Below, one piece after another: positions 45,050-53,915 of a DNA stretch of 64,000 nt. The notes under the pieces are model-generated. The model did no database searches. It had not been told where the DNA came from and worked only from the letters and a program-made list of their open reading frames with translations. The position numbers and the translations under genes are program-made. Origin of the DNA: Phycisphaerales bacterium (lineage in GTDB: Bacteria > Planctomycetota > Phycisphaerae > Phycisphaerales > SM1A02); assembly GCA_022446905.1 (NCBI GenBank), contig JAKVBT010000006.1:64972-128971 (forward strand), read 5' to 3'. Position 1 is the first letter of the stretch, and each line of letters opens with the position of its first letter.

Positions 45050-46155
45050 CTACCAGATTGACCGTTCATGCAGCTTCTGGAGCCTATGACGTTGTCATTG
45101 GCGTTGGGGCGCTATCGCTGCATACGGCTGGATGGCCGGATATGCAGGGGCGTCGGGTGCTGGTCGTCGCGGACCAGAATGTGATGGAGCACCATGTATC
45201 GCCCGTGGTGGCTGTCTTGGAAACCAGCGGTGCAACGGTGCAGACTGTGGCGTTGGTAGCGACAGAGCAAGACAAACGGATGTCAGCTGTAGAGTCCATC
45301 TGGGATGCTGCACTGCGTGCTGGCCTTGATCGGCACAGTCTGATGGTGGCGATCGGTGGTGGCTTGACTGGTGATGTCGTTGGCTTTGCGGCTGCAACCT
45401 ATCTGCGTGGAATCGACGTAGTGCAAGTGCCCACCACATTGCTGGCAATGGCAGATGCCTCGGTGGGGGGGAAGACGGGCATCAACGTGCCCTTGCCCGA
45501 GCGTTCCACGTTGGGGAAGAACCTTGCGGGGGCATTCTGGCCGCCTCGCCTTGTGCTTATTGATCCGATGACATTGGCAACGCTGCCCCGTCGCGATGTG
45601 GCGTGCGGCCTTGCCGAGTGCATCAAACACGGCATTTTGGCGGATCGGTCTTTGCTCGAGGTCATCCGTGCGTCAACGCCACTCTTGCTTGAAGCAGATC
45701 CTGAGGCGGTTGAGCGGGTCGTGACGAAGGCTGTGGCCGTCAAAATCAATGTGGTTGACCGTGACGAACGAGAAACGGGGGAGCGGATGCTCCTCAATCT
45801 TGGGCATACCTTCGCTCATGCCATTGAGCCGCTTTCTGAACTCGACCTGCGGCATGGGGAAGCGGTCTCGGTGGGCTTGATGGCCGCCTACCACTGCAGT
45901 GTGGAGTTGGGCTTGGTAGCGCAGTCTGAGGCAGCATCGATTGCCTCGTTGTTGGAGACGGTTACTCTGCCAATAGCCCTTTCCAAGCCCGTTTCCATCG
46001 ATGCACTCATTGATGCCATGCGCTTCGACAAGAAGGCCACAGCCGGCGTATTGCGGCTGATTCTGCCCACCGAAGCGAGTGCTGTGGTTCGTGATGACAT
46101 ACCGGAGGGGTTAGTACGCTCCGCCTGGGAGAGTGTGATGCCTGCCATGGGGTGA
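45046..46155 (+). CDS. aroB: 3-dehydroquinate synthase
   Basis: Second step of the shikimate pathway, forming 3-dehydroquinate from DAHP. The NAD and metal site region is clear: IGGGLTGDVVGFAAATYLRG, PTTLLAMADASVGGKTGIN, LNLGHTFAHAIE and LRHGEAVSVGLM, with the zinc-binding Glu and two His. Start is GTG, sharing bases with the previous gene. The length of 369 residues is normal. No other aro gene is in the window. Confidence 0.96.
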   Translation: MTTRLTVHAASGAYDVVIGVGALSLHTAGWPDMQGRRVLVVADQNVMEHHVSPVVAVLETSGATVQTVALVATEQDKRMSAVESIWDAALRAGLDRHSLMVAIGGGLTGDVVGFAAATYLRGIDVVQVPTTLLAMADASVGGKTGINVPLPERSTLGKNLAGAFWPPRLVLIDPMTLATLPRRDVACGLAECIKHGILADRSLLEVIRASTPLLLEADPEAVERVVTKAVAVKINVVDRDERETGERMLLNLGHTFAHAIEPLSELDLRHGEAVSVGLMAAYHCSVELGLVAQSEAASIASLLETVTLPIALSKPVSIDALIDAMRFDKKATAGVLRLILPTEASAVVRDDIPEGLVRSAWESVMPAMG

Positions 46156-46242
46156 CTCCGACCGCTCGTTTCAAGCGTTCGACCGGGTGCGGCCGATAAG
46201 GATGGCACCGGCACCATCCCGACGCCGATTTGAGAGACCCAA

Positions 46243-47499
46243 GTGCGCATCATCGCAATCGTGAATCAAAAGGGCGGATGTGGTAAGACCACAACTGCAA
46301 TCAATCTGGCGGCTCTGGCTGCTCGCCGTGGCCGCAGAACATTGCTGGTTGATATGGACCCGCAGTCGCATTGCGCAGCAGGTCTTGGTATTCCCGAGGA
46401 TGCCATCGAGGGTGGAACTACCGCAGTCATGCGGGGTGAATGTGATGGTGTCGAGCCAGAGGATGTTTGCTGGGAGGTTGGTCACCGCTTCCAGGTGCTC
46501 CCCAGCACCATCATGCTCTCCGCTGTAGAAGCCACAGCGCATGATGCATCGACAGACATTCAATGCCGACTAGAGCAATTTCTCGGTCGAGCACATGGGT
46601 CATTCGACTGTGTGTACATCGACTGCCCGCCAGCACTGGGGATCTTGACCTTTAGTGCCCTCCGGGCTGCGACTGAGGCCTTGATTCCCGTAGAAACGGG
46701 GTACTTCTCGTTGCGTGGGGCGCAGCGGCAATGGGACACGATCGAGGCATTGGTCCGCCGACTCGGGCGGACGCTGCCTCGATGGATTGTCCCGACCATT
46801 CACGATCCAGCATCACGTCTGGCTGCCCGAATTCTTGAGACACTGACCCAGCAGTTCGATCCTTGGCTGGCACCAGTGGTCATTCGAGCTCATGATTCTT
46901 TGCGTGAGGCAGCAAGCCTCGGCCAGCCCATTTGTGAGTATGAAACTGATGGGGCTGCAGAGCAGGACTTTGCAGCCCTACTTGACTGGCTCGATGCACT
47001 TCCGGCGCCAGCGGCCTCTTCAGCGCCTCCAGCTGAGGAGCAGCCAACTTCTCGGGCTGGAGAGATTCTCCGTCGAATTCAACCCGAACAAACAGGTGTT
47101 CCGGCTCCGGCGATTGGCTTATCGCCACTGTCGGGGGGTCAGGTAGTACCTGCCAGTCGGTCACTGGATCCCAGTGTGCACACTGAGGAGGGCCAGTCCA
47201 CCTTTGGGGCAGTCATCACGCGCCAAGGGATTCAGTTTCGTCAGCCTGGTCGGCCGGAACAGACCATGGCTGTGTCGGGTGATTTCAATGGCTGGTCAAC
47301 GTCGGCGACACCGCTTCGTTGGAATCCAACAAGTGGCGCATTTGAGGCGATTGTCCCACTGCCTCCTGGAACCTACCACTACCAAGTTGTAGTGGATGGT
47401 CGGGCTGGCCCCGACCCACACAATCAGGTCGCACCCGGAACAACCGAGGATGCGTCGATCAGTGTGGTCGAGGTGGAAGCCGCGACGACGGAAGGATGA
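46243..47499 (+). CDS. ParA-type ATPase fused to a CBM48-like domain
   Basis: A 418-residue protein with two clearly different parts. Residues 1 to about 250 are a ParA/Soj ATPase: deviant Walker A with QKGGCGKTTTAINLAA (signature Lys present in KGGCGKTT), a switch region VDMDPQSH, and FDCVYIDCPPALG. A Pro/Ala/Glu-rich linker (about 250-325) leads to a C-terminal domain of about 85 residues with VSGDFNGWS, PLRWNPTSGAFEA and PLPPGTYHYQVVVDG, the pattern of AMPK-beta/CBM48 glycogen-binding domains. ParA ATPases position cargo such as plasmids or flagellar and chemotaxis complexes on surfaces; a sugar-binding partner domain is unusual. GTG start. It overlaps its neighbour by four bases. Confidence 0.82.
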   Translation: MRIIAIVNQKGGCGKTTTAINLAALAARRGRRTLLVDMDPQSHCAAGLGIPEDAIEGGTTAVMRGECDGVEPEDVCWEVGHRFQVLPSTIMLSAVEATAHDASTDIQCRLEQFLGRAHGSFDCVYIDCPPALGILTFSALRAATEALIPVETGYFSLRGAQRQWDTIEALVRRLGRTLPRWIVPTIHDPASRLAARILETLTQQFDPWLAPVVIRAHDSLREAASLGQPICEYETDGAAEQDFAALLDWLDALPAPAASSAPPAEEQPTSRAGEILRRIQPEQTGVPAPAIGLSPLSGGQVVPASRSLDPSVHTEEGQSTFGAVITRQGIQFRQPGRPEQTMAVSGDFNGWSTSATPLRWNPTSGAFEAIVPLPPGTYHYQVVVDGRAGPDPHNQVAPGTTEDASISVVEVEAATTEG

Positions 47500-48683
47500 G
47501 CCGCACGCGGCGGGAGATCGAAGCGTTGGCGGACCTGTTCGTCGGTATTCCGGCGACACCGGTGCCAGCCAGCGAGGATCGTGTCATTCGCTTGATAGAA
47601 GGCCATCTGCCGGTTCGCGCCACATTGTGGCGACGGCCCGCACTCAGTGTCATCGTCGATCATGCACAGGCGACATTGCTTGAAATCGATGACCGCCAAG
47701 TACACATTACGCGTCACAAAGATCCTCATGCAAACAAGCCATCAGATCTTGAGCACGCTATTGGGCAACCAGCAGCAGGGCACACATGGATCATTGCCAG
47801 TTCAATCGTCATGGAAGCAGGAAATGACTGGTCGAACTATGACGAAGTGGTGTTGCTGACAGGCGCAGATCAGGCTGCAAGCGTCGCGGCCTATCGGCAC
47901 ATCAAGTCAGTCGTGACATCATCCACAACACCGCCCAAGGTGTCCTTCATCATGGCTGGATCCCCAGAACCAACAGCCCTTGCGGCTGCCGATCGCCTGA
48001 TCACAACTGCGTCAAGTCATTTGTCGATGTCACCTGTCTGTCGTGGTGTCATCTCGCAGATGGACACGGGTGATATTTCAGCCAGTCACACGGTATCTGC
48101 GGGATCTGCATTGGTTGGCGATGTGGTGGCGTCTATCCGAGCGCGGGTGTCCGCATCATCTGCACCAAGGACGTCGGAGGCGGCCGCATCGCCGGTAGCG
48201 GATGAAGCCACTGAATCAAAGATTGCCCCCGAAGTCCATGCATCTAGAGAATTGCCTCCAGTCTCTGCATCCCTTCCTCCAAGTGCGCACACGGTTCCGT
48301 TGGAAATGGAGGATGGTGACGCTCGGCGATCAGTCAGTCAGGCCCCCGCTGCGGCAGCCATGTCCACACTGCCGCTGGCCAATCTTCAACCGGTTGAAAT
48401 TGCAGAATTGCCATCGGGCATTGTGGCTGGTCTAGATGCCCATGGCTGTCTTCATGTGATGTCCGAGGGTGATACCGGGCTTCTCGAAATTGCCAGAGGT
48501 TGGGCAATGCGGCACCGATCACTTCTGGCCGCATCCATTCCGACTTTGGATATTGCAGCAGCCGTCGTCGCTGACTTGATTGTGTTTGACGTCCACCAGG
48601 CATCGGATCTTGCCGATGGGCCGTGGCAGGTGCACCTCAAGATTGGAGATCATGTGACCAAAGTGCTGCCACGTCAGAACTGA
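47496..48683 (+). CDS. MinD/FlhG-like protein without P-loop
   Basis: A 395-residue protein coupled to the ParA-CBM48 gene (ATGA overlap). Residues about 50-190 resemble the second half of MinD/FlhG ATPases: YDEVVLLTGADQAASVAAYRHIKSV matches the region that in that family reads 'aDeviiVttPe..ai.daY.lik', followed by a strand VSFIMAGSPEPTALAAADRL. No Walker A lysine motif is seen, so it would not hydrolyse ATP in the standard way. A Pro/Ala/Ser-rich linker (about 220-295) precedes a C-terminal domain of about 100 residues of unknown type. It may be a pseudo-ATPase partner of the ParA protein. This reading rests on weak similarity. Confidence 0.5.
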   Translation: MSRTRREIEALADLFVGIPATPVPASEDRVIRLIEGHLPVRATLWRRPALSVIVDHAQATLLEIDDRQVHITRHKDPHANKPSDLEHAIGQPAAGHTWIIASSIVMEAGNDWSNYDEVVLLTGADQAASVAAYRHIKSVVTSSTTPPKVSFIMAGSPEPTALAAADRLITTASSHLSMSPVCRGVISQMDTGDISASHTVSAGSALVGDVVASIRARVSASSAPRTSEAAASPVADEATESKIAPEVHASRELPPVSASLPPSAHTVPLEMEDGDARRSVSQAPAAAAMSTLPLANLQPVEIAELPSGIVAGLDAHGCLHVMSEGDTGLLEIARGWAMRHRSLLAASIPTLDIAAAVVADLIVFDVHQASDLADGPWQVHLKIGDHVTKVLPRQN

Positions 48684-48777
48684 TGCAGCAATCGGTCTTC
48701 AGGCTTTATGGTCGCTCTGGGCGGATCCTCATGGCTGAGTTTGCCGGTCGATGAGCCGCTCGGGTACCCTCAGCGGA

Positions 48778-49227
48778 ATGGCGGCCTCCCGTTCATCTCA
48801 ACTCACGGCAACTGGTCGCTGGATCGCAGTGGTGGTCATGATCTTGGCGGCCTCACCGCTTGTGGCGGCAATGATGATGCAGCCTGCAGCAGAAGGTCAT
48901 GGCACCCACCGGCAGCTTGGGCTTCCAGCCTGTGGCTGGCAGGTATCGATGGGGATCCCTTGTCCGACATGTGGAATGACCACTTCATTTTCTCATGTGG
49001 CTCGTGGTGACTATCTGACTGCGGCGATTGTGCAGCCGGCAGGCATGATGCTGAGCATCTTGGTGGCGATGACTGTGGTTGCAAGTCTGTGGGCAGCGGT
49101 CACTGGTGCTCCGATGCAGCGATTTCTCGCCGGCGCGCTCCGGCCCGGTATCGTGTGGTTCGGTGTGGGGATATTGATGCTGGCTTGGGTGTGGACGCTG
49201 CTGCGTGCTGGAGGTCTGGCGACATGA
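48778..49227 (+). CDS. DUF2752 membrane protein
   Basis: A 149-residue protein with three hydrophobic segments (about 15-33, 78-103, 118-140). GIPCPTCGMTTSFSH carries the CPxCGxT motif that marks DUF2752, a family of small membrane proteins of unknown function common in planctomycetes and cyanobacteria. ATG at 48778 is used; an in-frame ATG at 48751 is possible. It overlaps the next gene by four bases. Confidence 0.8.
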   Translation: MAASRSSQLTATGRWIAVVVMILAASPLVAAMMMQPAAEGHGTHRQLGLPACGWQVSMGIPCPTCGMTTSFSHVARGDYLTAAIVQPAGMMLSILVAMTVVASLWAAVTGAPMQRFLAGALRPGIVWFGVGILMLAWVWTLLRAGGLAT

Positions 49228-49952
49228 AGTGGGTGATGGCATCGTTGCTTGGATTGCTGGTGGCATGGTCGGGAGGATGTCATGCCATCCTCCCAGCGGC
49301 CAGCGCCGCACTTGGTGCAAGTCAGGCTGGTGTGGTTGCTGCTGCCGGAGCGAGTAGGAACTTTGAGTATCAAAAACTCAAGGAAGTACATGCACGATAC
49401 GAAGGTCTGCAACACAAGTCAGTTGCCATTCTTGTTGATGCCACCCTGGAACTGCAGTATGAACATCCCGATGTCATCGACATGGTTGCGGGTGGTGTTA
49501 CTGCCAGAATTGGTGAGCACGTTGAAGGCGTCAAGATTCTGCACCCAATGACCGTTCGTGATTGGCAGTATCGAACTGCTCAGTGGAGTTCGATGCCATG
49601 GGGTGAGGTCGCAGATCAACTGCAGGTAGATCGCATCGTCCTGATTGACATTCAGGATTTTCGACTTCATCCACCTGGTAACCGTTGGTTGTGGGATGGA
49701 GTGTGTCGGGCCATAGTCTCTGTTGCTGAGCGTGACGGGTATGACCCGGACGAATTTATCGATGTCTGGGAGGTCGAAACTCGGTTCCCAGAGTTAGAGG
49801 GACTCGATCGAGACTCGGCAAGTGAGGAGGAGATCAAGACCGGTCTGCTTGCCGAGTTCACCAAACAGACGGCTTGGATCTTCTATATGCACCTCGAGCC
49901 GAAGTACCCAGACAAGTACAACCCACAACTTGATCCGGAACTTAATCTGTGA
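49224..49952 (+). CDS. Lipoprotein A of an envelope pair
   Basis: A 242-residue predicted lipoprotein (lipobox SGGC, Cys20). After an Ala-rich linker the mature domain opens with KSVAILVDATLELQYEHPDV, continues VDRIVLIDIQDFRLHPPG, and ends in a Lys/Tyr/Pro-rich tail (HLEPKYPDKYNPQ). The alpha/beta pattern and its relation to the next gene suggest a family of planctomycete lipoproteins with a strand-helix-strand core of about 100 residues. Function unknown. ATGA overlaps at both ends tie it to DUF2752 and its twin. Confidence 0.7.
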   Translation: MKWVMASLLGLLVAWSGGCHAILPAASAALGASQAGVVAAAGASRNFEYQKLKEVHARYEGLQHKSVAILVDATLELQYEHPDVIDMVAGGVTARIGEHVEGVKILHPMTVRDWQYRTAQWSSMPWGEVADQLQVDRIVLIDIQDFRLHPPGNRWLWDGVCRAIVSVAERDGYDPDEFIDVWEVETRFPELEGLDRDSASEEEIKTGLLAEFTKQTAWIFYMHLEPKYPDKYNPQLDPELNL

Positions 49953-50617
49953 ACCTTTATTTCTTGGCGCGGTGTTTCTGCTTATTGTTGCTGCTTCTAA
50001 CTGCAGGCAGTTGCAACATTGCGCAAGCAGTGGATGCCGTCACGCGTCCAGATCCTGAAATCAAAGCCAAGTATGAAATTTCAGATCGCACGACGGTCGT
50101 CATCGTTGATGATCCTGGCTCTCACGTGAACCCTGTGAGACTGCGGCGCGAGATTGCGTCTTCGGCAACCGAGAAGTTGTTGCAGCGGCGAGCGATCTCC
50201 GACATGATCGACCCACGTGATGCATTTCAGGTAGCTCGAAAACTTGATAAGCCGGGCGATCCAGTGAGTCTCGATGACATCGGCCGAGCCGTTGGCGCAT
50301 CTCAGCTGATCTATATCGAGGTCATTGGTTTTGGTATTCAACAGGGGCCACGTGGTCTGCAGCCACGAGCAGATCTTCGAGTCAAGTTGATCGATGTCGA
50401 TGGCAGACGTCGGCTTTTTCCCGCAGATGACGGTAGCGGCGGTAGCTTTGGGGCCTCAGTCAGCGTGTCAGTTACTCAGCAGGAACTGCAGAGCATTGGC
50501 GTTGATCGACTCAATGAAGCGCAGATGGAACTCGCCAAGCGAAGTGGTGTGGCAGTTGCTCGTCTGTTTGTTAATACCAAGTACACGCCCTCTGGCGATC
50601 CGTTGTTGGGGCAGTGA
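49949..50617 (+). CDS. Lipoprotein B of an envelope pair
   Basis: A 222-residue predicted lipoprotein (lipobox AGSC, Cys22). The mature part, RTTVVIVDDPGSH then LRREIASSATEKLLQRRA and SQLIYIEVIGFGIQ, has the same order of elements as the preceding lipoprotein (VAILVDA, helix, DRIVLIDIQDF), so the two look like diverged copies. It reads like a TolB-N/LpoB-type small alpha/beta domain, but this is a loose likeness. GTG start overlaps the previous gene and its stop overlaps the next start. Confidence 0.7.
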   Translation: MNLYFLARCFCLLLLLLTAGSCNIAQAVDAVTRPDPEIKAKYEISDRTTVVIVDDPGSHVNPVRLRREIASSATEKLLQRRAISDMIDPRDAFQVARKLDKPGDPVSLDDIGRAVGASQLIYIEVIGFGIQQGPRGLQPRADLRVKLIDVDGRRRLFPADDGSGGSFGASVSVSVTQQELQSIGVDRLNEAQMELAKRSGVAVARLFVNTKYTPSGDPLLGQ

Positions 50618-51576
50618 TGGCCGACGTGCCCTTCATTCATCTTGTCGATGGACCAACCATGCAGAGCCGCCCTTGCCTTGCGTCCATGGTGCAGGCAGGC
50701 ATGGATACGGTTGGTGGTGAGGTGGTGTGCCTCAAGACGGGGATAACTGGCTCATCTGTGGTCATCAGCCAGCATGGCAGACCTGTGGTGACAGATGCGG
50801 CGCGAACGCTTGGCAGTTTGATGGATCATCATCAGGCCAAGGCCTGTGTGGCTTGGGATATCGATGCCATGGCTGTATTGGTGGCATCCGGGCGACGTGG
50901 ATTGGCTGTCTTGGATGACGCTTTGGCAGGGCTTACTTTGCCTCCCGATGGTGTGCTGAGGGCTGGCGCAGCAGACTGCAATGGCATGATCAAGTCGTTA
51001 CCGCCATGGGTATCTCTTCCAGAAATCAGGACCGATGGTGAATCAATCCTTGCCATCATCGCCGAGCCATTTCAACAGGGAACGGTCTCGTGGTGTGAGC
51101 ATCTTTTGGGGCGCTGGCATTTGTTAGGTTCGGTGCCACCCGTGGTGCTGGGTGGGCGCACATCTGATCAACAGCGTTTGACCAAAGTACTTCATCGTGT
51201 TGGTTTGACATCGGTGCGTCTGGCAACATTGGACAACCTCTGGCCTCGTCTCTCCGCAGAGTCAGTGGTTCTGGCAGCGACTGAGATGAGTGGTGGTGTT
51301 GCGCCGGCGGTGCGGGCATGGGCTAGTGGGGCAACAGTCGTGTTGCCATCGGGGCACGCTGCGGCCGCGCTGCTCGCTGGACATGAGGGGGTTCTGATCG
51401 AATCAGAACGGGACTTGGATGTGACGGTGGGGGCGTTGCGGAATCCATCCAAGCCTCATGTGCAATCACGTCAAGACATTGTGGCGCAGTGGAATGATGA
51501 TTGGTGTGCAGTGTTGCTTACGGCATGCCAAGCGATTGAGCGAATTGAGCAGCAGCCTGTGCATACAGCGGTCTGA
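50614..51576 (+). CDS. GT-B-like glycosyltransferase-fold protein
   Basis: A 320-residue soluble protein whose layout suggests a glycosyltransferase of GT-B fold: an N-terminal half with short strands (PFIHLVDGPTMQ, VVISQHGRPVVTDAA), and a C-terminal half with VVLGGRTSDQQRLTKVLHRVGL, then MSGGVAPAVRAWASGATVVLPSG and a GVLIE end, the pattern of a nucleotide-sugar-binding domain. The EX7E motif of the common GT4 family is not clear, so activity is uncertain. GTG at 50614 or ATG at 50617. It is the last gene of the run starting at 44456 and ends in a 59-base convergent overlap with the amidohydrolase. Confidence 0.5.
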   Translation: MMADVPFIHLVDGPTMQSRPCLASMVQAGMDTVGGEVVCLKTGITGSSVVISQHGRPVVTDAARTLGSLMDHHQAKACVAWDIDAMAVLVASGRRGLAVLDDALAGLTLPPDGVLRAGAADCNGMIKSLPPWVSLPEIRTDGESILAIIAEPFQQGTVSWCEHLLGRWHLLGSVPPVVLGGRTSDQQRLTKVLHRVGLTSVRLATLDNLWPRLSAESVVLAATEMSGGVAPAVRAWASGATVVLPSGHAAAALLAGHEGVLIESERDLDVTVGALRNPSKPHVQSRQDIVAQWNDDWCAVLLTACQAIERIEQQPVHTAV

Positions 51577-52645
51577 GAACCTCATCGGTCAGTGCCCGTC
51601 CGACAAGGGTGGGCGCGTCCAGGGGTGTGAACTGATCTGGATCAATTCGATGCAGATCGGGATCTGCGATCGGCGAGGGGCCAGTCCAATCCCGCTCAAA
51701 CATGGTTCGCAATGCCCAGTAGCGACTCGCATACAGGTCAAATGCTTCGGCTGAGGTGCCTGCTTGGTCGGCTCTGGCTCCTTCGCCTCCGATGACGAGG
51801 TGCTCGCCAACGGCCACAATGTCGGATCCAAAGAGGATGCGGTGTTTCCATCGTGTGAAGAAGGTCTCGATCTGCTGCTGATCATGAGCAGAGAGTGCCC
51901 GCACCATCCATTTGGTTGCGCTGGTATCAAGATGCAAGTAGTCGTATCGCTCAAGCAATGTGTCCAAGAAGTTGAGGTCTTCAGGCCATCCGCCCATATG
52001 GGCAGCGAGCCAAGGAACCGGGAATGCTTCAAGCGCCCGTTCAAACTGCTCGTACTGTGCTGCTTTGGTGCCGTATCGGTCCTGGTCGCTGTAGACGGTT
52101 TCGAACCAAGTATCAGGATCGGCAACGTGGGTCATGATGCCCATCCCAAGTGAGGCTGCGTGTTCCATCTGGCGTCGACGCCATGGCCCGGTGAGGTCCA
52201 TTAGGTCTGGGTGCCCAGTTTCGATACTGAGATCCCGTGCCCTTGGGGCGGCCCAGAACTTCACCAGACGCGAGCCTTCTGAATGAAATGCGCTGATTGC
52301 ATCGAGGAAGCCCTGTCCCATCGTATGGAGTGGATCAGGGTTTCCCCAATCGGGGACCGCAATGAACCTGACATCGGTATCACCCAATGCCTGCCGGATG
52401 AGATCCACTTGTGAAAGTGGCGACATCGTCCAGCAGCATCGGATTCCATACGATCGGGCGACCTGGCCATACACTTCCACGGCTGGTGCATCTCGAAGAT
52501 GCACGTGCACATCGATCATGGGCGTTGGTGGCGGCCCCAGCACGCAACACTCATCTCGGTAGTTCAGGCCAAGACGGTTCGCAGGGTGACATATTGGTTG
52601 ATGTGGTTCCGCCACAGCGGGGCAGATGATACTCGCGCAGTTCAA
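51518..52645 (-). CDS. Amidohydrolase-related protein
   Basis: A 375-residue TIM-barrel metal hydrolase of the amidohydrolase_2 type. IDVHVHLRD carries the HxH metal site, VPWLAAHMGGWPED provides a His, and HRILFGSDIVAVG a late Asp. Members decarboxylate or hydrolyse small aromatic or lactone substrates; the substrate is unknown. A TTG at 52645 overlaps the flavin reductase stop (TTGA), so it is used as start; an ATG at 52519 directly before IDVHVH is the alternative. The 3' end overlaps the upstream convergent gene by 59 bases. Confidence 0.75.
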   Translation of the reverse strand: MNCASIICPAVAEPHQPICHPANRLGLNYRDECCVLGPPPTPMIDVHVHLRDAPAVEVYGQVARSYGIRCCWTMSPLSQVDLIRQALGDTDVRFIAVPDWGNPDPLHTMGQGFLDAISAFHSEGSRLVKFWAAPRARDLSIETGHPDLMDLTGPWRRRQMEHAASLGMGIMTHVADPDTWFETVYSDQDRYGTKAAQYEQFERALEAFPVPWLAAHMGGWPEDLNFLDTLLERYDYLHLDTSATKWMVRALSAHDQQQIETFFTRWKHRILFGSDIVAVGEHLVIGGEGARADQAGTSAEAFDLYASRYWALRTMFERDWTGPSPIADPDLHRIDPDQFTPLDAPTLVGRALTDEVLRPLYAQAAAQFAQSLGMP

Positions 52646-53199
52646 GCTTCGGCATGCGCCTTGTCAGCAGTGGCCGCTTTGTCGCTGGCTTCATCCGTTT
52701 CTTCTACATTGAAGAACCCCGAGGCCAAAATGTGACCGATGTACAGCCGGTGTGAGCCTTCAGGTGCGAGGTGACCAACCAGTTCGCAGTCCAACCAATA
52801 CTCGCCGCGCAGCAAGAGCGGGCAACCTGTTTTGGCTGTCATCAAACGCATGCCAACGAATGGATCCTCACCACGTGCTGGCGCGGGATCAAACCGCCTT
52901 GAGATGAGCCGATCACTCTGCCGCAGTGCGGTGAGGCCGAAAGACCGGCAATCTCGAATAATGGTCTCAATCACGCTGCCGCGGGGAATGGCCACGCTGA
53001 TCATGGGTGGCAGATCACTGCACTGCTGCGCCCATGGCGTCACCAAACCCGTCCGGCGGTCGTCCACCGAGGCCGAGATCAAGAAGGGATGCGCAGGGAG
53101 CATCTTCGGAATACGCGGATGAATGGCAGGCCCATCCATGGTGCCAGCTCCAGAACGTAGGGCTCGAGACCGATTCCCGAACACATCAGTGTGAAGCAC
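52642..53199 (-). CDS. Flavin reductase-like domain protein
   Basis: A 185-residue protein with a split-barrel FMN-binding fold of the flavin reductase family: PFLISASVDDRRTGLVTPWAQQ, then PPMISVAIPRGSVIETIIRD and LDCELVGHLAPEGSHRLYIGHI match the family. The first about 20 residues may be extra; ATG at 53139 is possible. It may supply reduced flavin or act on its own. It is coupled to the amidohydrolase gene, so the two could form a small degradative pathway. It lies divergent from the mraZ region. Confidence 0.75.
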   Translation of the reverse strand: MLHTDVFGNRSRALRSGAGTMDGPAIHPRIPKMLPAHPFLISASVDDRRTGLVTPWAQQCSDLPPMISVAIPRGSVIETIIRDCRSFGLTALRQSDRLISRRFDPAPARGEDPFVGMRLMTAKTGCPLLLRGEYWLDCELVGHLAPEGSHRLYIGHILASGFFNVEETDEASDKAATADKAHAEA

Positions 53200-53333
53200 A
53201 ATCTGCTTCTGACGAGGAAAAAGCCTTGGAATTGAAGGGGAAGGCTAGGAAACATTATGTTTGCGTTTTGTTTGGGTTGGACTATGGGGGTTAGAGGGGC
53301 CAAGGGGTGAAAAAGTGCCTTTTGTGCTCAGGA

Positions 53334-53359
53334 GTGTTGCGGTGTGGGGTAAAGTGGGG
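53334..53359 (+). promoter_or_regulatory. MraZ-box repeats ahead of mraZ
   Basis: GTGGGG at 53344-53349 and again at 53354-53359 are exactly ten bases apart, with a weaker GTGTTG at 53334 in the same phase. MraZ is known to bind arrays of TGGGN repeats spaced one helical turn apart and repress its own promoter, so this is a strong candidate operator about 80 bases before the mraZ start. Confidence 0.75.
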
Positions 53360-53435
53360 TAGTTTCCCAGCCGAGGAGAAGGAGGTCGCTGGTACGGGCC
53401 AGCGCATACCACAGGGATGCAACGAGGTTTGATGC

Positions 53436-53915
53436 GTGCTGTTTACAGGCGAATTCGAGCACACCATCGATGCGAAATCGCGACTGGCTATCCCAGCGGA
53501 TATTCGCAATCGGCTCGACGACAACCTTCACGGAACTGGCTTCTATGTCGCTCCTGGCATGGCCAACACACTGTGGCTGTGGCCTCAACTGACCTTCGAG
53601 CACATGGCGATGGCCACCGAAGCGTCTTTGCTCCCAGACGAAGATCTACAGGGTTTCGACGAGTTTCTCTACTCGCAGGCGGCCTTTGTCGAGATGGACA
53701 AGACCGGGAGAATCCGTATCCCAGAACGCCTCTTGCAACTGGCGAACCTTGGTACACAGGTGACCCTTTTAGGGGTCAAAGATCACCTCGAACTGCGCGA
53801 CCCCGATCGATGGGCGCAGCAGCGACAGGACAAGCTTGCTTCACAGAACGAAATCATGATGCGGGCACGTCGCGCGATGGTGCGGTCGCGGCTTGCATCT
53901 ACGGAGGATTCATAG
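53436..53915 (+). CDS. mraZ: Transcriptional regulator MraZ
   Basis: DNA-binding regulator that normally heads the division and cell-wall cluster. The start LFTGEFEHTIDAKSRLAIPADIR is typical, and the second AbrB-like half carries FVEMDKTGRIRIPERLL. The length of 159 residues is normal. GTG start with AACGAGG upstream. Here it is not followed by rsmH (mraW), ftsL or mur genes: the next 350 bases are noncoding and hairpin-rich, and the next gene is on the other strand. The operator repeats upstream imply it still regulates itself. Confidence 0.95.
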   Translation: MLFTGEFEHTIDAKSRLAIPADIRNRLDDNLHGTGFYVAPGMANTLWLWPQLTFEHMAMATEASLLPDEDLQGFDEFLYSQAAFVEMDKTGRIRIPERLLQLANLGTQVTLLGVKDHLELRDPDRWAQQRQDKLASQNEIMMRARRAMVRSRLASTEDS

